The notes: a model not told the origin generated them from the letters alone. Positions 1 to 9,576 are shown, counted from the stretch's first letter. The stretch is DNA of 64,000 nucleotides from Yoonia sp. G8-12 (GCF_038443675.1 NZ_CP151762.1:1984001-2048000); one strand, 5' to 3'. Translations and numbers: made by a program.

Positions 1-975
1 AACGATCTTGCCGGGGTGTACGTTCTTCTTTGTCCAGGACATTTCGGACACGTGCACCAGACCCTCAACACCGGCTTCCAGCTCAACAAATGCGCCGTAA
101 TCGGTGATGTTGGTCACGCGACCCTGATGCACGGAACCGAGCGAGAATTTCGCTTCAACCGCATCCCATGGATCATCCTGCAGCTGCTTCATGCCAAGGC
201 TGATACGGTGGGTTTCTTTGTTGATCTTGATGACCTGCACCTTGATCGTCTCACCGATTGTGAGGATCTCGGAGGGGTGGTTCACACGGCGCCATGCCAT
301 GTCTGTGACGTGCAACAGACCGTCTACACCGCCCAGATCAACGAACGCACCGTATTCGGTGATGTTCTTGACGACGCCGTCAACTTCCTGGCCTTCTGTC
401 AGGTTGCCGATGACTTCGGCGCGCTGCTCGGCACGTGATTCTTCAAGGATTGCACGACGCGATACAACGATGTTGCCACGACGACGGTCCATTTTCAGGA
501 TCTGGAATGGCTGCTTGAGACCCATCAACGGGCCCGCATCACGCACAGGGCGGACATCAACCTGAGAGCCGGGCAGGAACGCAACAGCGCCGCCAAGATC
601 CACAGTGAAACCACCTTTGACGCGGCCAAAGATTGCGCCATCAACGCGCTCTTCGTCAGCATATGCTTTTTCCAGACGATCCCATGCTTCTTCACGGCGC
701 GCCATCTCGCGAGAGATAACAGCTTCACCGCGGGCGTTTTCAACCTGACGCAGGAACACTTCGACAGTGTCACCAACAGCCAGTTCGGCCTCTTCACCGG
801 GATTTGCGAATTCTTTAATATCAACGCGGCCTTCCATCTTATAGCCTACGTCGATGATGGCTTGGCCCGCTTCGATCGCGATCACTTTGCCTTTGACAAC
901 AGACCCTTCGGCGGGCGTGTCCATTTCGAAGCTTTCGTTCAAGAGTGCTTCAAACTCTTCCATTGAATTAGCCAT
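1..975 (-). CDS. rpsA: 30S ribosomal protein S1 (3' end outside window)
   Basis: RNA-binding S1 protein of the small ribosomal subunit, needed for initiation on most mRNAs. The visible 325 codons begin MANSMEEFEALL and contain four S1 (OB-fold) repeats, at about residues 22-88, 105-172, 188-256 and 275-325. Repeats 3 and 4 carry the typical EYGAFVDLGG and DYGAFVELEAG signatures. The C-terminal repeats lie beyond the left edge. The ATG at 973-975 is preceded on its own strand by an AGGAAA ribosome-binding site. It follows cmk on the same strand with 252 bp between, the usual cmk-rpsA order; that gap holds the leader and probably a promoter, and I see no other gene in it. Confidence 0.97.
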   Translation of the reverse strand, partial: MANSMEEFEALLNESFEMDTPAEGSVVKGKVIAIEAGQAIIDVGYKMEGRVDIKEFANPGEEAELAVGDTVEVFLRQVENARGEAVISREMARREEAWDRLEKAYADEERVDGAIFGRVKGGFTVDLGGAVAFLPGSQVDVRPVRDAGPLMGLKQPFQILKMDRRRGNIVVSRRAILEESRAEQRAEVIGNLTEGQEVDGVVKNITEYGAFVDLGGVDGLLHVTDMAWRRVNHPSEILTIGETIKVQVIKINKETHRISLGMKQLQDDPWDAVEAKFSLGSVHQGRVTNITDYGAFVELEAGVEGLVHVSEMSWTKKNVHPGKIV

Positions 976-1227
976 GTGGCGTCGTTTTCCTAACGTTTGG
1001 TTTTATACGGGCCGTGCGGTTGTCTCCGCCGGTCTTTTGGGTTTCGGTTGGTCATTCGCATCATCCGAGGAACATAAAACAACAGGGCCGGTTAAAAACC
1101 GACCCCGCTCAAGTCTCACGTCCGCGCCTGTCTCGACACTTCGACAGGGCGGCGTATAGGCCGGTTTGCGCTTGTTTGCAAGGGGCTTTGGTGGGCTTTG
1201 CAGGCAGAATGGCGCGCTTCGTCGTGG

Positions 1228-1836
1228 CTAACCGCGTACCGCCGCCACATGCGCTATGGCAGCTGCAATCGCCTGATCTGCCGTCAAATCCGACGTATCC
1301 AGCAGAATCGCATCATCCGCAGGCACCAAAGGGGCTGCCGCGCGGTTCTGATCGCGCGCGTCACGCTCTTTGACGTCGGCGAGCACGGTGTCGTAGGTGG
1401 TCTCGGTCCCTTTGCCTACCAACTCCTGCAACCGCCGCTCGGCGCGGCATTCGGGGCTGGCAGTGACAAAAAGCTTCACATCCGCATCCGGACAAATCAC
1501 CGTGCCAATATCACGCCCATCCAACACAGCGCCATTCGCGCGCGCGGCAAAGGCGCGCTGAAACGCCACAAGCGCCTCACGGACCGCGGGAACGACAGCC
1601 ACCTCACTGGCAGCTTGAGCAACCGCAGAGGTACGCAGGTCGTCATTTTCCAGATCGACCGGATCAAGCGCGCGGGCCGCCACAATCGGTGCCTCTCCCG
1701 CAATCACCTTTGCCCCAACGGCGCGGTACAAAAGCCCGGTATCGAGATGGGCAAACCCGAAATGGGCCGCGACCGCCTTTGATATCGTCCCCTTGCCAGC
1801 AGCAGCAGGGCCATCAATGGCGACGACAAAGCTCAT
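1228..1836 (-). CDS. cmk: Cytidylate kinase
   Basis: Phosphorylates CMP and dCMP with ATP in pyrimidine nucleotide salvage. The product is 202 aa and opens with the P-loop GPAAAGKGT at residues 9-17. It also has the GRDIGTV motif near residue 107 and the lid arginines in RDQNRAAAPL. Length is slightly short of E. coli Cmk (about 225 aa) but usual for alphaproteobacteria. The ATG overlaps the aroA stop by four bases (ATGA), so it is translationally coupled to aroA; rpsA follows. The order aroA-cmk-rpsA is conserved across proteobacteria. Confidence 0.97.
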   Translation of the reverse strand: MSFVVAIDGPAAAGKGTISKAVAAHFGFAHLDTGLLYRAVGAKVIAGEAPIVAARALDPVDLENDDLRTSAVAQAASEVAVVPAVREALVAFQRAFAARANGAVLDGRDIGTVICPDADVKLFVTASPECRAERRLQELVGKGTETTYDTVLADVKERDARDQNRAAAPLVPADDAILLDTSDLTADQAIAAAIAHVAAVRG

Positions 1837-3185
1837 GCCTCGGTCCGTACGATTTGCGCGCCCAAAGCGCCCATCAGGTCCTCGAAAATCGGAAAGGATG
1901 TTGCAATCGGACTACCATCATCCACGCTCATCGGTTTTTTGGTGGCCATGCCCATGACCATAAAGGCCATGGCGATGCGGTGGTCCAATTGGCTCGCCGC
2001 AGTCACGCCGCCCGGCACATTGCCATGGCCCAATCCGGTGACCTTCCACCAGTCAGGGCCCTCTTCCACGTCCACACCAGCAGCGCGCAGCCCCTTGGCC
2101 ATCGCATCAATCCGGTCGCTTTCCTTCACGCGCAATTCCTTGACGCCCTGCATGTCGGTGACACCTTCGGCAAACGCGGCAACGACCGAAAGGACCGGAT
2201 ATTCATCAATCATGCTGGCGGCACGGGCGGGCGGCACGGCAATGCCGCGCAGATTGGGCGAGAACTTCGCGCGCAGGTCCGCCACGGGCTCGCCTCCCTC
2301 TTCGCGCATGTTTTCATACACCAGCTCTGCGCCCATCTCTTGCAGGGTCGTGAACAGACCAGCGCGGGTGGGGTTCAATCCAATATTGGGGACAAGCACG
2401 TCTGACCCCGGCGTTATAATCGCCGCACAAACAGGAAAAGCCGCAGACGACGGATCGCGCGGCACGACAATGGTCTGCGCGACAAGCTCGGGCTGACCAT
2501 CCAGCGTGATGACGCGGCCCTCATCGGTATCCTCAACAGTCAACGTCGCACCAAAACCCTGCAACATGCGCTCGGTATGGTCACGGGTCGCCTCTTTCTC
2601 GATAACGACGGTCTGCCCGGGGGCGTTCAACCCTGCCAGCAAAACGGCCGACTTCACCTGCGCCGAAGGGACCGGCACAACATAGCGCACGGGCACGGGA
2701 TCAGCGGCCCCCACCAAGGTCATGGGCAAACGGCCACCCGCCCGGCCCACAGCCTGCGTTCCAAAAAGCGCCAAGGGATCGGTCACGCGCCCCATCGGAC
2801 GGCCATTGAGAGAGGCATCGCCGGTAAATGTAACTGTGATTGGCGCTGTGGCCATCGCCCCCATAATCAACCGCACGCCGGTGCCGGAATTGCCGCAATC
2901 AATCACGTGATCCGGTTCGGCAAACCCGCCAACACCCACACCATTGACAGTCCAAGCACCATCACAATGGTTGGTCACCGTCGCTCCAAAAGCCTGCATC
3001 GCCTTAGCCGTATCCAGTACGTCCTCGCCTTCCAGCAGGCCCGTAATCCGCGTCTCACCAATACACATCGCGCCCAAAATCAGCGACCGATGCGAGATCG
3101 ACTTGTCGCCGGGGACATGCGCCTCACCCTGCAAAGGACCACAGGGGCACGAGGTCATAGGGATCGGGGTGCCGTGACCGGACAT
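1833..3185 (-). CDS. aroA: 3-phosphoshikimate 1-carboxyvinyltransferase (EPSP synthase)
   Basis: Sixth step of the shikimate pathway: transfers the enolpyruvyl group of PEP to shikimate 3-phosphate. The reading frame extends upstream to 3290, but I choose the ATG at 3183-3185 (MSGHGTPIP) because AAGAAGGAA lies about seven bases before it; this gives 450 aa. Family signatures are GDKSISHRSLILGA near the N-terminus, DCGNSGTGVRL around residue 90, and LRVKESDRIDAMAKGL in the C-terminal domain. GDKSISHR resembles the class II (glyphosate-tolerant type) enzymes common in alphaproteobacteria. It is coupled to cmk by a 4-bp overlap. Confidence 0.97.
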   Translation of the reverse strand: MSGHGTPIPMTSCPCGPLQGEAHVPGDKSISHRSLILGAMCIGETRITGLLEGEDVLDTAKAMQAFGATVTNHCDGAWTVNGVGVGGFAEPDHVIDCGNSGTGVRLIMGAMATAPITVTFTGDASLNGRPMGRVTDPLALFGTQAVGRAGGRLPMTLVGAADPVPVRYVVPVPSAQVKSAVLLAGLNAPGQTVVIEKEATRDHTERMLQGFGATLTVEDTDEGRVITLDGQPELVAQTIVVPRDPSSAAFPVCAAIITPGSDVLVPNIGLNPTRAGLFTTLQEMGAELVYENMREEGGEPVADLRAKFSPNLRGIAVPPARAASMIDEYPVLSVVAAFAEGVTDMQGVKELRVKESDRIDAMAKGLRAAGVDVEEGPDWWKVTGLGHGNVPGGVTAASQLDHRIAMAFMVMGMATKKPMSVDDGSPIATSFPIFEDLMGALGAQIVRTEA

Positions 3186-3290
3186 GCAATATTCCTTCTT
3201 GCTTTGCTGGCTAGATAACGCAGGCCCAAAGCCGCGTCCATCGCCTCGCCCATCATCTTGCCCAAAAAACTCCCCCGGAGGGTCCGGCAC

Positions 3291-4004
3291 TTAGATGCGA
3301 CGAAACGTCAGATAATGCGGTGTGCGACCTTCACGCAGGGCCTTTTGCTCATAGCGGGTCGACACCCAGTCACGCCAAGGCTCACGCCAATCGCTGGGCG
3401 CTTCGGCCAGCCATTCAAATCCATGGGCAGGCACCTGCTCCAAGGTCTGGCGGACATAGTCGGTGATATCCGTCGCGACCCGCAACTCGGCACCAGGTTT
3501 CATCACACGGTGCAAAGGGGCCAGATGTTCGGGGGTGACAAATCGCCTCCGGTGATGGCGCTTTTTGGGCCAAGGGTCGGGATAGTTCAGAAACACTTTC
3601 GACAGGGTCGCATCGGGAAGGACGTCAAACAAATCACGTACGTCCCCGGGGTGGACGCGCAGATTTGACACCTCGGCCTTGCGGATTTTGCCCAATAACA
3701 TGGCAACGCCATTAATGAACGGCTCGCAGCCGATCAGCCCGATGTCAGGATAGGTTTCGGCCATATGCACCAGATGCTCGCCGCCCCCAAAACCGATCTC
3801 GAGCCAAACATCCTTGCCCCCAAAAACCGTTTCCAGATCAAGGGCCGTGCGGTCGGGATTTTCTTCCCAACTGATTGGGCCGGGCGACAAAGGGGCCAGA
3901 TCATTCTCAAGATAATCATGCTGGGACGCACGGATCGTCTTGCCACGAAAACGGCCATAGAAATTACGCCAAGGGGCGCCCGAAGGGTGATTGGTTTTGC
4001 TCAT
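3291..4004 (-). CDS. trmB: tRNA (guanine-N7-)-methyltransferase
   Basis: SAM-dependent enzyme that makes m7G46 in the tRNA variable loop. The frame opens as far as 4040, but the ATG at 4002-4004 (MSKTNHPSG) fits the family N-terminus and gives 237 aa. Motifs: SAM-binding EIGFGGGEHL near residue 65, LNYPDPWPKKRHHRRRF in the middle (the TrmB hallmark) and a C-terminal TRYEQKALREGR. It lies downstream of metK on the same strand with about 120 bp between them that contains a palindrome; trmB next to metK is common in this order. Confidence 0.96.
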   Translation of the reverse strand: MSKTNHPSGAPWRNFYGRFRGKTIRASQHDYLENDLAPLSPGPISWEENPDRTALDLETVFGGKDVWLEIGFGGGEHLVHMAETYPDIGLIGCEPFINGVAMLLGKIRKAEVSNLRVHPGDVRDLFDVLPDATLSKVFLNYPDPWPKKRHHRRRFVTPEHLAPLHRVMKPGAELRVATDITDYVRQTLEQVPAHGFEWLAEAPSDWREPWRDWVSTRYEQKALREGRTPHYLTFRRI

Positions 4005-4094
4005 AGGCGGGGCTTTAGCAAGGGCGCGCGACTTGCGCAATCGGCGGGTGGATCAAGTTCCACCCTGCATGCCCCGCGCAAGTCCGGCGAAAAC

Positions 4095-4120
4095 GTAAGG
4101 TGGGTTTTAACCCACCCTAC
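4095..4120. repeat. REP-like palindrome R1 (GTAAGGTGGG type)
   Basis: A 26-bp inverted repeat with 12-bp arms and a 2-bp TT centre, one mismatch between arms. It sits 5 bp beyond the metK stop codon and before trmB. It shares the GTAAGGTGG core with R2-R4 and GTAGGGTGGG with the larger R5/R6 elements. In RNA it would form a stable hairpin between metK and trmB. Confidence 0.8.
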
Positions 4121-4125
4121 CCTGT

Positions 4126-5306
4126 TCAAACAGCGCGCTTGAGCGCCTCTACCAGATCAGTACGCTCCCAGCTGAACCCACCATCGGCCTCGGGCGCACG
4201 GCCAAAGTGCCCGTAGGCCGCTGTGCGCGCATAAATTGGCTTGTTCAGGCTCAGATGTTCGCGAATGCCGCGCGGGGTCAAATCCATGACGCGCGCAATC
4301 GCACGCTCGATCGCTGCCGGATCAACATCGCCGGTGCCATGGGTATCGGCATAGATCGACAACGGTTTGGCCACACCAATCGCATAGCTAAGCTGGATTG
4401 TGCAACGTTCGGCCATACCGGCCGCCACCACGTTCTTGGCCAGATAGCGCGCGGCATAAGCCGCCGAACGGTCTACCTTGGTCGGATCCTTGCCAGAAAA
4501 AGCACCGCCACCATGCGGGGCAGCCCCCCGTAGGTATCCACGATAATCTTACGGCCGGTCAGGCCCGCATCGCCGTCCGGACCACCGATCACAAATGTGC
4601 CCGTCGGGTTTACCCACCATTCCGTCTGCGGCGTGATCAGACCGTCCGGCATTACTTCACGGATATACGGCTCAACAATCGCGCGAATGTCCGCGCTGGT
4701 CTGGTTCTCGTCGCTGTGTTGGGTCGACAGGACAATGGACATCGCCTCAACCGGTTTGCCGTTTTCATACCGTAGTGACACCTGGCTTTTGGCATCAGGA
4801 CGCAGCGTTGGCTCTTCGCCGGATTTGCGCACCTCGGCCAGACGGCGCAGGATGGCATGGGCGTATTGAATAGGGGCCGGCATCAACGCTTCGGTTTCCG
4901 TTGTGGCATAGCCAAACATAATGCCCTGATCGCCGGCACCTTCTTCTTTGGTGTCCGACCCATTCACACCTTGGGCGATGTGCGCGGATTGCTCGTGCAG
5001 CAGGTTCGTGATCTCGCAAGTCGCGTGATGGAACTTGTCCTGCTCATAGCCGATGTCTTTGATGCAGGCGCGCGCGATGTCTTCGATGCGGCCCATATGA
5101 TCCTTGAGCTTTGACTTGTCAGACAACCCCACTTCGCCACCGATCACCACGCGGTTGGTCGTGGCAAAAGTCTCACAAGCAACGCGCGCTTCGGGTTCTT
5201 CGGTCAGGAATGCATCAAGAATGGAATCCGAAATCCGGTCACAGACCTTGTCGGGGTGACCCTCTGATACGGATTCAGAGGTAAAGATATAATTGTTACG
5301 TGTCAT
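4126..5306 (-). CDS. metK: S-adenosylmethionine synthetase (one-base frameshift)
   Basis: Makes SAM from methionine and ATP. The sequence begins MTRNNYIFTSESVSEGHPDK at the ATG 5304-5306 and carries GHPDKVCD, GAGDQGIMFGYA and the C-terminal GHFGR block. The frame breaks near residue 259, at a run of six C on the plus strand (4524-4529). There the coding strand reads GGA-run then CTGCCC where the family has DTYGGAAPHGGGAFSGKD. One extra G restores 393 aa, the normal length, and the two pieces (4473-5306 and 4126-4431) are both well conserved. metK is normally essential, so a sequencing undercall is the likeliest cause. A SAM/SAH riboswitch overlaps the ribosome-binding site upstream. Confidence 0.93.
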
Positions 5307-5313
5307 GGGGATG

Positions 5314-5358
5314 TGCTCCGGTAAATTACACTGCCACGTCAGGAAGCCGTTGTGGCAG
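5314..5358 (-). promoter_or_regulatory. SAM/SAH riboswitch in the metK leader
   Basis: On the minus strand a CTGCCAC/GTGGCAG stem closes the conserved loop ACAACGGCTTCCTGAC. It is followed by an AU-rich linker and GGAGCA, which pairs back to the GGCTTCC loop as a pseudoknot. This matches the SAM/SAH riboswitch class described from Rhodobacterales metK leaders. The GGAG of the 3' pseudoknot strand is also the metK ribosome-binding site, 7-8 bases before its ATG. Ligand binding should therefore hide the site and shut off translation when SAM is plentiful. Confidence 0.92.
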
Positions 5359-5394
5359 AATCGAGTATCCCGATATGGTGTGCCCGCTAGAAGG

Positions 5395-6894
5395 TCAATC
5401 GCTATCGCGTCCGGCTCTGAAATAAGCGGCAAAGATGAACAAAACCACCACAAGAATAACTGGCAGATCACCCCATCTGCTATAGGGTGTGGCTGCAAGT
5501 GCCGCAGGCAGCGGCGCGTCAATCGCGCCCTCAACACCCAATGGCAGAGCCGCAGTAATACGCCCCTTGGGATCAATCATCGCGCTGATGCCGGTATTGG
5601 CCACGCGCACCATGGGCAAACCCTGCTCGATCGCGCGCAACCGGGCCTGCGCCAAATGCTGGTGCGGGCCAGCGGCCTTGCCGAACCACGCGTCATTCGT
5701 AATCAACAACAGCAAACGCGGGCGGGTGTTGCCATAGGTGATCTCTTCGGCAAAAATTCCCTCATAGCAGATCAACGGCACTGCGGCCCCGATCCCCGGC
5801 AGTTGCACCGGCCCGGGTGTCGCGCCCGGTGTGAAACCCACCCCAAGATTACGCGCAAGCCCCGTCGCCCCCATTTGCCCCAGCAACCGGGCCCCCGGGA
5901 TGTACTCCCCGAAAGGCACAAGATGGCGTTTGTCATACGTGCTTTGCACGGTGCCCCCCGGTCCGACGACGACCAGACTGTTGTAGGCCTGCGCCTCGGC
6001 ATCGCGGCGCTGAATGCCAAAAACAAGCGGCGCACCGCGTGCGGAATCCGCCAGAAACCCCAGATCATCCACGATGTGGTTCAGCAAATAGGGAACAGCC
6101 GTTTCAGGCCAGACCACCAGATCGGGCACAATACCCTGTGCGCTGTAGGTGGTGAGACGGCGCAGAAAAACATCTGTAAATTCAGGATCCCATTTTTGAT
6201 TTTGAGGGGCATTGGGCTGGACGAGGCGCACAACCGGTAGATCGTCGGTTGGTTGCGTCGCCAGTCCGGGACGCATGACAAAGGAAAGCGCCAACAAAAG
6301 CCCCAGAACCACCAGCCCCGATATACGGTCGCGACCTATCAATGCGGCAACCGCCAGCCCGCTCAGCACGGCAAGCAACGTCAGCAAATGCGGCCCACCA
6401 AACGCCGCCACCTGCGCAATCCCTGTCGTCACCCAAACATGCCCCAGCAGGGCCCATGGAAAACCGGTCAGGATCAGCGCGCGCAGAACCTCGGCGGCGA
6501 CCAACATCAGGCCGAACATGATGGTGCTGCGCGGCGATAACCTTGATGCGATCCAAGCCGCCAGTGCCCAGAAAACTGCAGCCCCCGCGGCCATTAGAAA
6601 CAGTGCAAAAGGCGCCATCCAGCCGTGTCGCGCGATATCGACAAGGAAAGGCTCGACGATCCAGCGCAGGCTGAACGCAAAATAGCCGAACCCGAAGGCC
6701 CATACATGAAAGGCACTTTGTCGCGACGACTGTGCCGCGGGATAGAGCGCAAACAACACAGCCAGTGCGAGAATCGTCACCTGCCAAAGGTCAAACGGGG
6801 CTTGGCCCAGTCCCGCTGCAGCACCCAACGCTGCAAGCGTAATCAGCCGAAACCACGCCGGACGCGCAGAAAACTGCGCACCAAAATTAGCCAT
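5395..6894 (-). CDS. lnt: Apolipoprotein N-acyltransferase
   Basis: Inner-membrane enzyme that adds the third acyl chain to lipoproteins. With the ATG at 6892-6894 (MANFGAQF) the product is 499 aa: about six N-terminal membrane helices, then a periplasmic nitrilase domain, then a last helix near the C-terminus (ILVVVLFIFAAYF). The catalytic triad is visible as E in WPETAVPY, K in YDKRHLVPFGEY and C in LICYEGIF. The start overlaps the stop of the CorC-like gene by eight bases, so I prefer it to the upstream start at 6996. It is the last gene of the phoH-ybeY-corC-lnt run; metK follows with its own riboswitch. Confidence 0.95.
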   Translation of the reverse strand: MANFGAQFSARPAWFRLITLAALGAAAGLGQAPFDLWQVTILALAVLFALYPAAQSSRQSAFHVWAFGFGYFAFSLRWIVEPFLVDIARHGWMAPFALFLMAAGAAVFWALAAWIASRLSPRSTIMFGLMLVAAEVLRALILTGFPWALLGHVWVTTGIAQVAAFGGPHLLTLLAVLSGLAVAALIGRDRISGLVVLGLLLALSFVMRPGLATQPTDDLPVVRLVQPNAPQNQKWDPEFTDVFLRRLTTYSAQGIVPDLVVWPETAVPYLLNHIVDDLGFLADSARGAPLVFGIQRRDAEAQAYNSLVVVGPGGTVQSTYDKRHLVPFGEYIPGARLLGQMGATGLARNLGVGFTPGATPGPVQLPGIGAAVPLICYEGIFAEEITYGNTRPRLLLLITNDAWFGKAAGPHQHLAQARLRAIEQGLPMVRVANTGISAMIDPKGRITAALPLGVEGAIDAPLPAALAATPYSRWGDLPVILVVVLFIFAAYFRAGRDSD

Positions 6895-7773
6895 TGCTTG
6901 CCGCTGAAAGGCGGACGCGCAACCGTTTGATCCGGCGCGGGTCTGCATCGACAACTTCAAACTCGGGCCCTGCGGGGTGAACGATGACTTCACCACGCGC
7001 AGGCAAATGGCCCGCGAGCATCGTCACCAACCCGCCCAGCGTGTCGATCTCTTCCTCATCAATCTCGTCGGCTTCGGTCAGGTTCATGCCGATTTCAGCC
7101 TCAAAATCATCCAGATCGGTGCGGGCCTGTGCCAGATAGCAGCCGGGCTTTTCCATAATCCAGCTCTTGGCCTCTTCGATGTCATGTTCGTCTTCAATCT
7201 CGCCGACAACCTGTTCGATGACATCTTCAATGGTGACCAAGCCGTCAGTCCCGCCGTATTCATCAATGACCAACGCCATGTGGATACGTTCGGTCTGCAT
7301 CTTTTGCAGCAGCACGCCCAGCGGCATCGAAGGTGGCACAAAGATCAAAGGGCGGACCATCTCGCGCAAATCAAGTTCTTGGCTATTACCGTTGAACCCG
7401 TGGCGCAGAGCAAAATCCTTGAGGTTGGCAATCCCGATTGGGGTGTCCAACGTGCCATCATAGACCGGCAAACGCGTCATGCCGCTTGAGCGGAAAACCT
7501 CAACCAATTCATCCTTGGTGATGGTGACAGGCACGGCCACGATATCGGGTTTCGGGATCGACACGTCCTCGACGCGCATTCTGCGCAAATTCAGCATTCC
7601 CAACATAGAGCCTGCCGCATTCACGTTCTGGCGCGGTGCCTCGTCATTCTCTTCTGCGGTTCCGGGCGATGAAAGCGCGCTACGCAAACGCGAAAAAGCC
7701 CGGGAGAGGTTTCCGTCTCATCCTGCTGCGCGCTTTGCGCAGCGCTAGACGGTCCGTCGTCTGTGTCGTCCAT
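6887..7773 (-). CDS. CorC/HlyC-type CBS-domain protein (apparent frameshift near N-terminus)
   Basis: Soluble CBS-pair protein with a C-terminal CorC_HlyC transporter-associated domain, often annotated hemolysin or magnesium/cobalt efflux protein. The conserved body starts AGSMLGMLNLRRMRVEDVSIP, has two CBS units (VFRSSGMTRLPVYDG and MALVIDEYGGTDGLVTIEDV) and ends in the FAD-binding-like fold. That frame only has a TTG at 7687 before a stop at 7718-7720. A good start exists at 7771-7773 (AAGGACAAAATG, protein MDDTDDGPSSAAQSAQ), but it needs one extra base somewhere in 7690-7718 to join the body. With that base the protein is 295 aa. The neighbourhood (ybeY upstream, lnt overlapping) is the conserved one. 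Confidence 0.9.
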
Positions 7774-7806
7774 TTTGTCCTTACCTATGTGGGTCACCAG
7801 ACCCGA

Positions 7807-8295
7807 TTACACCCTATATGGGTCAGGAATACCCATTTTGCCAAGTATCTCTGTTTCCAAACCTTCCATCAAGGTGGCGTCCCGGTCACGTTCGTGATCA
7901 AAACCCAGTAAATGAAGGGTGCCATGAACAAGTAAATGAATGATGTGATCGCGTATTGGTTTGCCCATTTCGGCGGCTTCGCGCGCACAGGTGTCATAGG
8001 CGATCGCAATATCGCCCAATTCGGGGTCCGGTCCGGGCTGCGGCGACAGCGGCATTTCACCGTCAATCGCGGCCCCGCGTTCCTCGGACGGCCAGCTTAG
8101 AACATTGGTGGCCGTCGGCTTGTCACGGAAATCCGCGTTCAGTGCTGCAATGCGCGCGTCGTCACAGGCCAGCAGGCTGATCTCAAAAACCGATGGTTCC
8201 AGCCCAAGCCGTTCAAGGGTGGCGTCTGTCGCCAATTGCGCCAGCGCGTTGATATCGCCCCAGCGGTCGTCCTCCACCACGCAGTCTACGCTCAC
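7807..8295 (-). CDS. ybeY: Endoribonuclease YbeY (16S rRNA maturation, ribosome quality control)
   Basis: Zinc-dependent single-strand endoribonuclease acting in 16S rRNA 3'-end maturation. The 162-aa protein carries the three metal-binding histidines in HLLVHGTLHLLGFDH near residues 128-142 and the family motif ATNVLSWP. The start is a GTG at 8293-8295 that overlaps the phoH stop (GTGA), so the two genes are translationally coupled. The CorC-like gene starts 33 bp downstream. Confidence 0.96.
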   Translation of the reverse strand: MSVDCVVEDDRWGDINALAQLATDATLERLGLEPSVFEISLLACDDARIAALNADFRDKPTATNVLSWPSEERGAAIDGEMPLSPQPGPDPELGDIAIAYDTCAREAAEMGKPIRDHIIHLLVHGTLHLLGFDHERDRDATLMEGLETEILGKMGIPDPYRV

Positions 8296-9305
8296 TTGGG
8301 ATCGTCCGCCTCATAAGCCTCGATAATCGCTGCAACCAGCGGATGGCGAACCACGTCTTTGGAGGTGAAATAGTTGAAGCTGATCTTGGGAATGTTCTTG
8401 AGCAAGCGTTCGGCATCCCAAAGGCCAGAATTGACGCCGCGCGGCAGGTCGATCTGGGTGCGGTCACCAGTAATCACCATGCGGCTGCCCTCGCCCAGTC
8501 GGGTCAGGAACATCTTCATCTGCATCGTGGTGGCGTTCTGTGCCTCATCCAAGACGACAAAGGCATTCGACAGAGTGCGCCCCCGCATAAAGGCCAAAGG
8601 TGCGATCTCGATCACCTTTTCCTCCATCATCTTGGCCGATTGCTTGCCGGGAAGAAAATCATTCAGAGCGTCATAAAGCGGCTGCATGTACGGATCGACT
8701 TTGTCTTTCATGTCACCAGGCAAATAGCCGAGCTTCTCGCCGGCCTCGACGGCAGGACGCGACAGGATGATTTTATCGACATGGCCGGAAATCAGCATGT
8801 TCACACCAACAGCCACCGCAAGATAGGTCTTGCCCGTGCCTGCCGGACCGATGCCAAAGGCCAGTTCATTGTTGAACAGCGCCTTCACATAAGCCTTTTG
8901 CGCGTCCGTGCGCGGCTCGACAAGCTTCTTGCGGGTCTTGATCTCGACCCGCTCGGTTTCGCCTTTGAACAGCTCAATCTGGTCGCCATGGCGCGCGGGA
9001 TCGAAAATGGGCTCGGCACCCATGCGCAATTCACGATCAAGATCACCCGGTTCCAACGAACGCCCTGCCTCAAGCCGGCCGTAAAGCGCGTGCAGCACTT
9101 GGGTGGCCTCATGGCGTGGGTCGGGTTCGCCAATCACGGCAAGCTGGTTGCCGCGTCGCAGGATTTGCACGCCAAGTCTGTCTTCGATGGTGGTCAGGTT
9201 GCGGTCGTATTCGCCGCACAGGTCGATCAGCAAAAAGTTGTCAGGGAATTCAAGCAGGGATTCAACCGCAGCTTCGCTAGGTGGGTTCAGGGCACCGGTA
9301 GCCAA
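8292..9305 (-). CDS. phoH: PhoH-like ATPase (YbeZ)
   Basis: P-loop ATPase of the PhoH family, functionally linked to YbeY in RNA processing. It is 337 aa with Walker A GPAGTGKT at residues 153-160 and Walker B VVLDEAQN. The start is TTG at 9303-9305; I accept it because AGGAGAG lies four bases upstream and no ATG is near. A TATATATAG tract at about 9325-9333 could be the -10 box of this operon. miaB usually lies directly upstream, but here a plus-strand transporter gene separates them. Confidence 0.94.
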   Translation of the reverse strand: MATGALNPPSEAAVESLLEFPDNFLLIDLCGEYDRNLTTIEDRLGVQILRRGNQLAVIGEPDPRHEATQVLHALYGRLEAGRSLEPGDLDRELRMGAEPIFDPARHGDQIELFKGETERVEIKTRKKLVEPRTDAQKAYVKALFNNELAFGIGPAGTGKTYLAVAVGVNMLISGHVDKIILSRPAVEAGEKLGYLPGDMKDKVDPYMQPLYDALNDFLPGKQSAKMMEEKVIEIAPLAFMRGRTLSNAFVVLDEAQNATTMQMKMFLTRLGEGSRMVITGDRTQIDLPRGVNSGLWDAERLLKNIPKISFNYFTSKDVVRHPLVAAIIEAYEADDPK

Positions 9306-9576
9306 TCAGCTCTCCTCTTCGTCTATATATAGGCATCGTGGCAACTGCAGACACAAGGCGCAAGGCTCTTTGCACAAAGATGGGAATTTCGTGCGCGCTG
9401 CCCCACACGACGTAGGCGGTGCATCGGCACAGTCCAGCTTAAACCCCTGATGCACAATAAAAACACCCAACCAAAGAGGGAAATTGCCAAATGCCTTAAA
9501 CTTGCGCAAACTGCCCTGCAACAGGTGCAAAGTGTAGCGGCAATCCGCAAACATGCCCCAAGCGGAGAGCAGTACA

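Noticed and set aside
4126..5306. Programmed ribosomal frameshift in metK
   Set aside because: The slippery-looking G6 is also the place where a homopolymer undercall would fall, four other genes show the same kind of lesion, and MetK is not known to use frameshifting.
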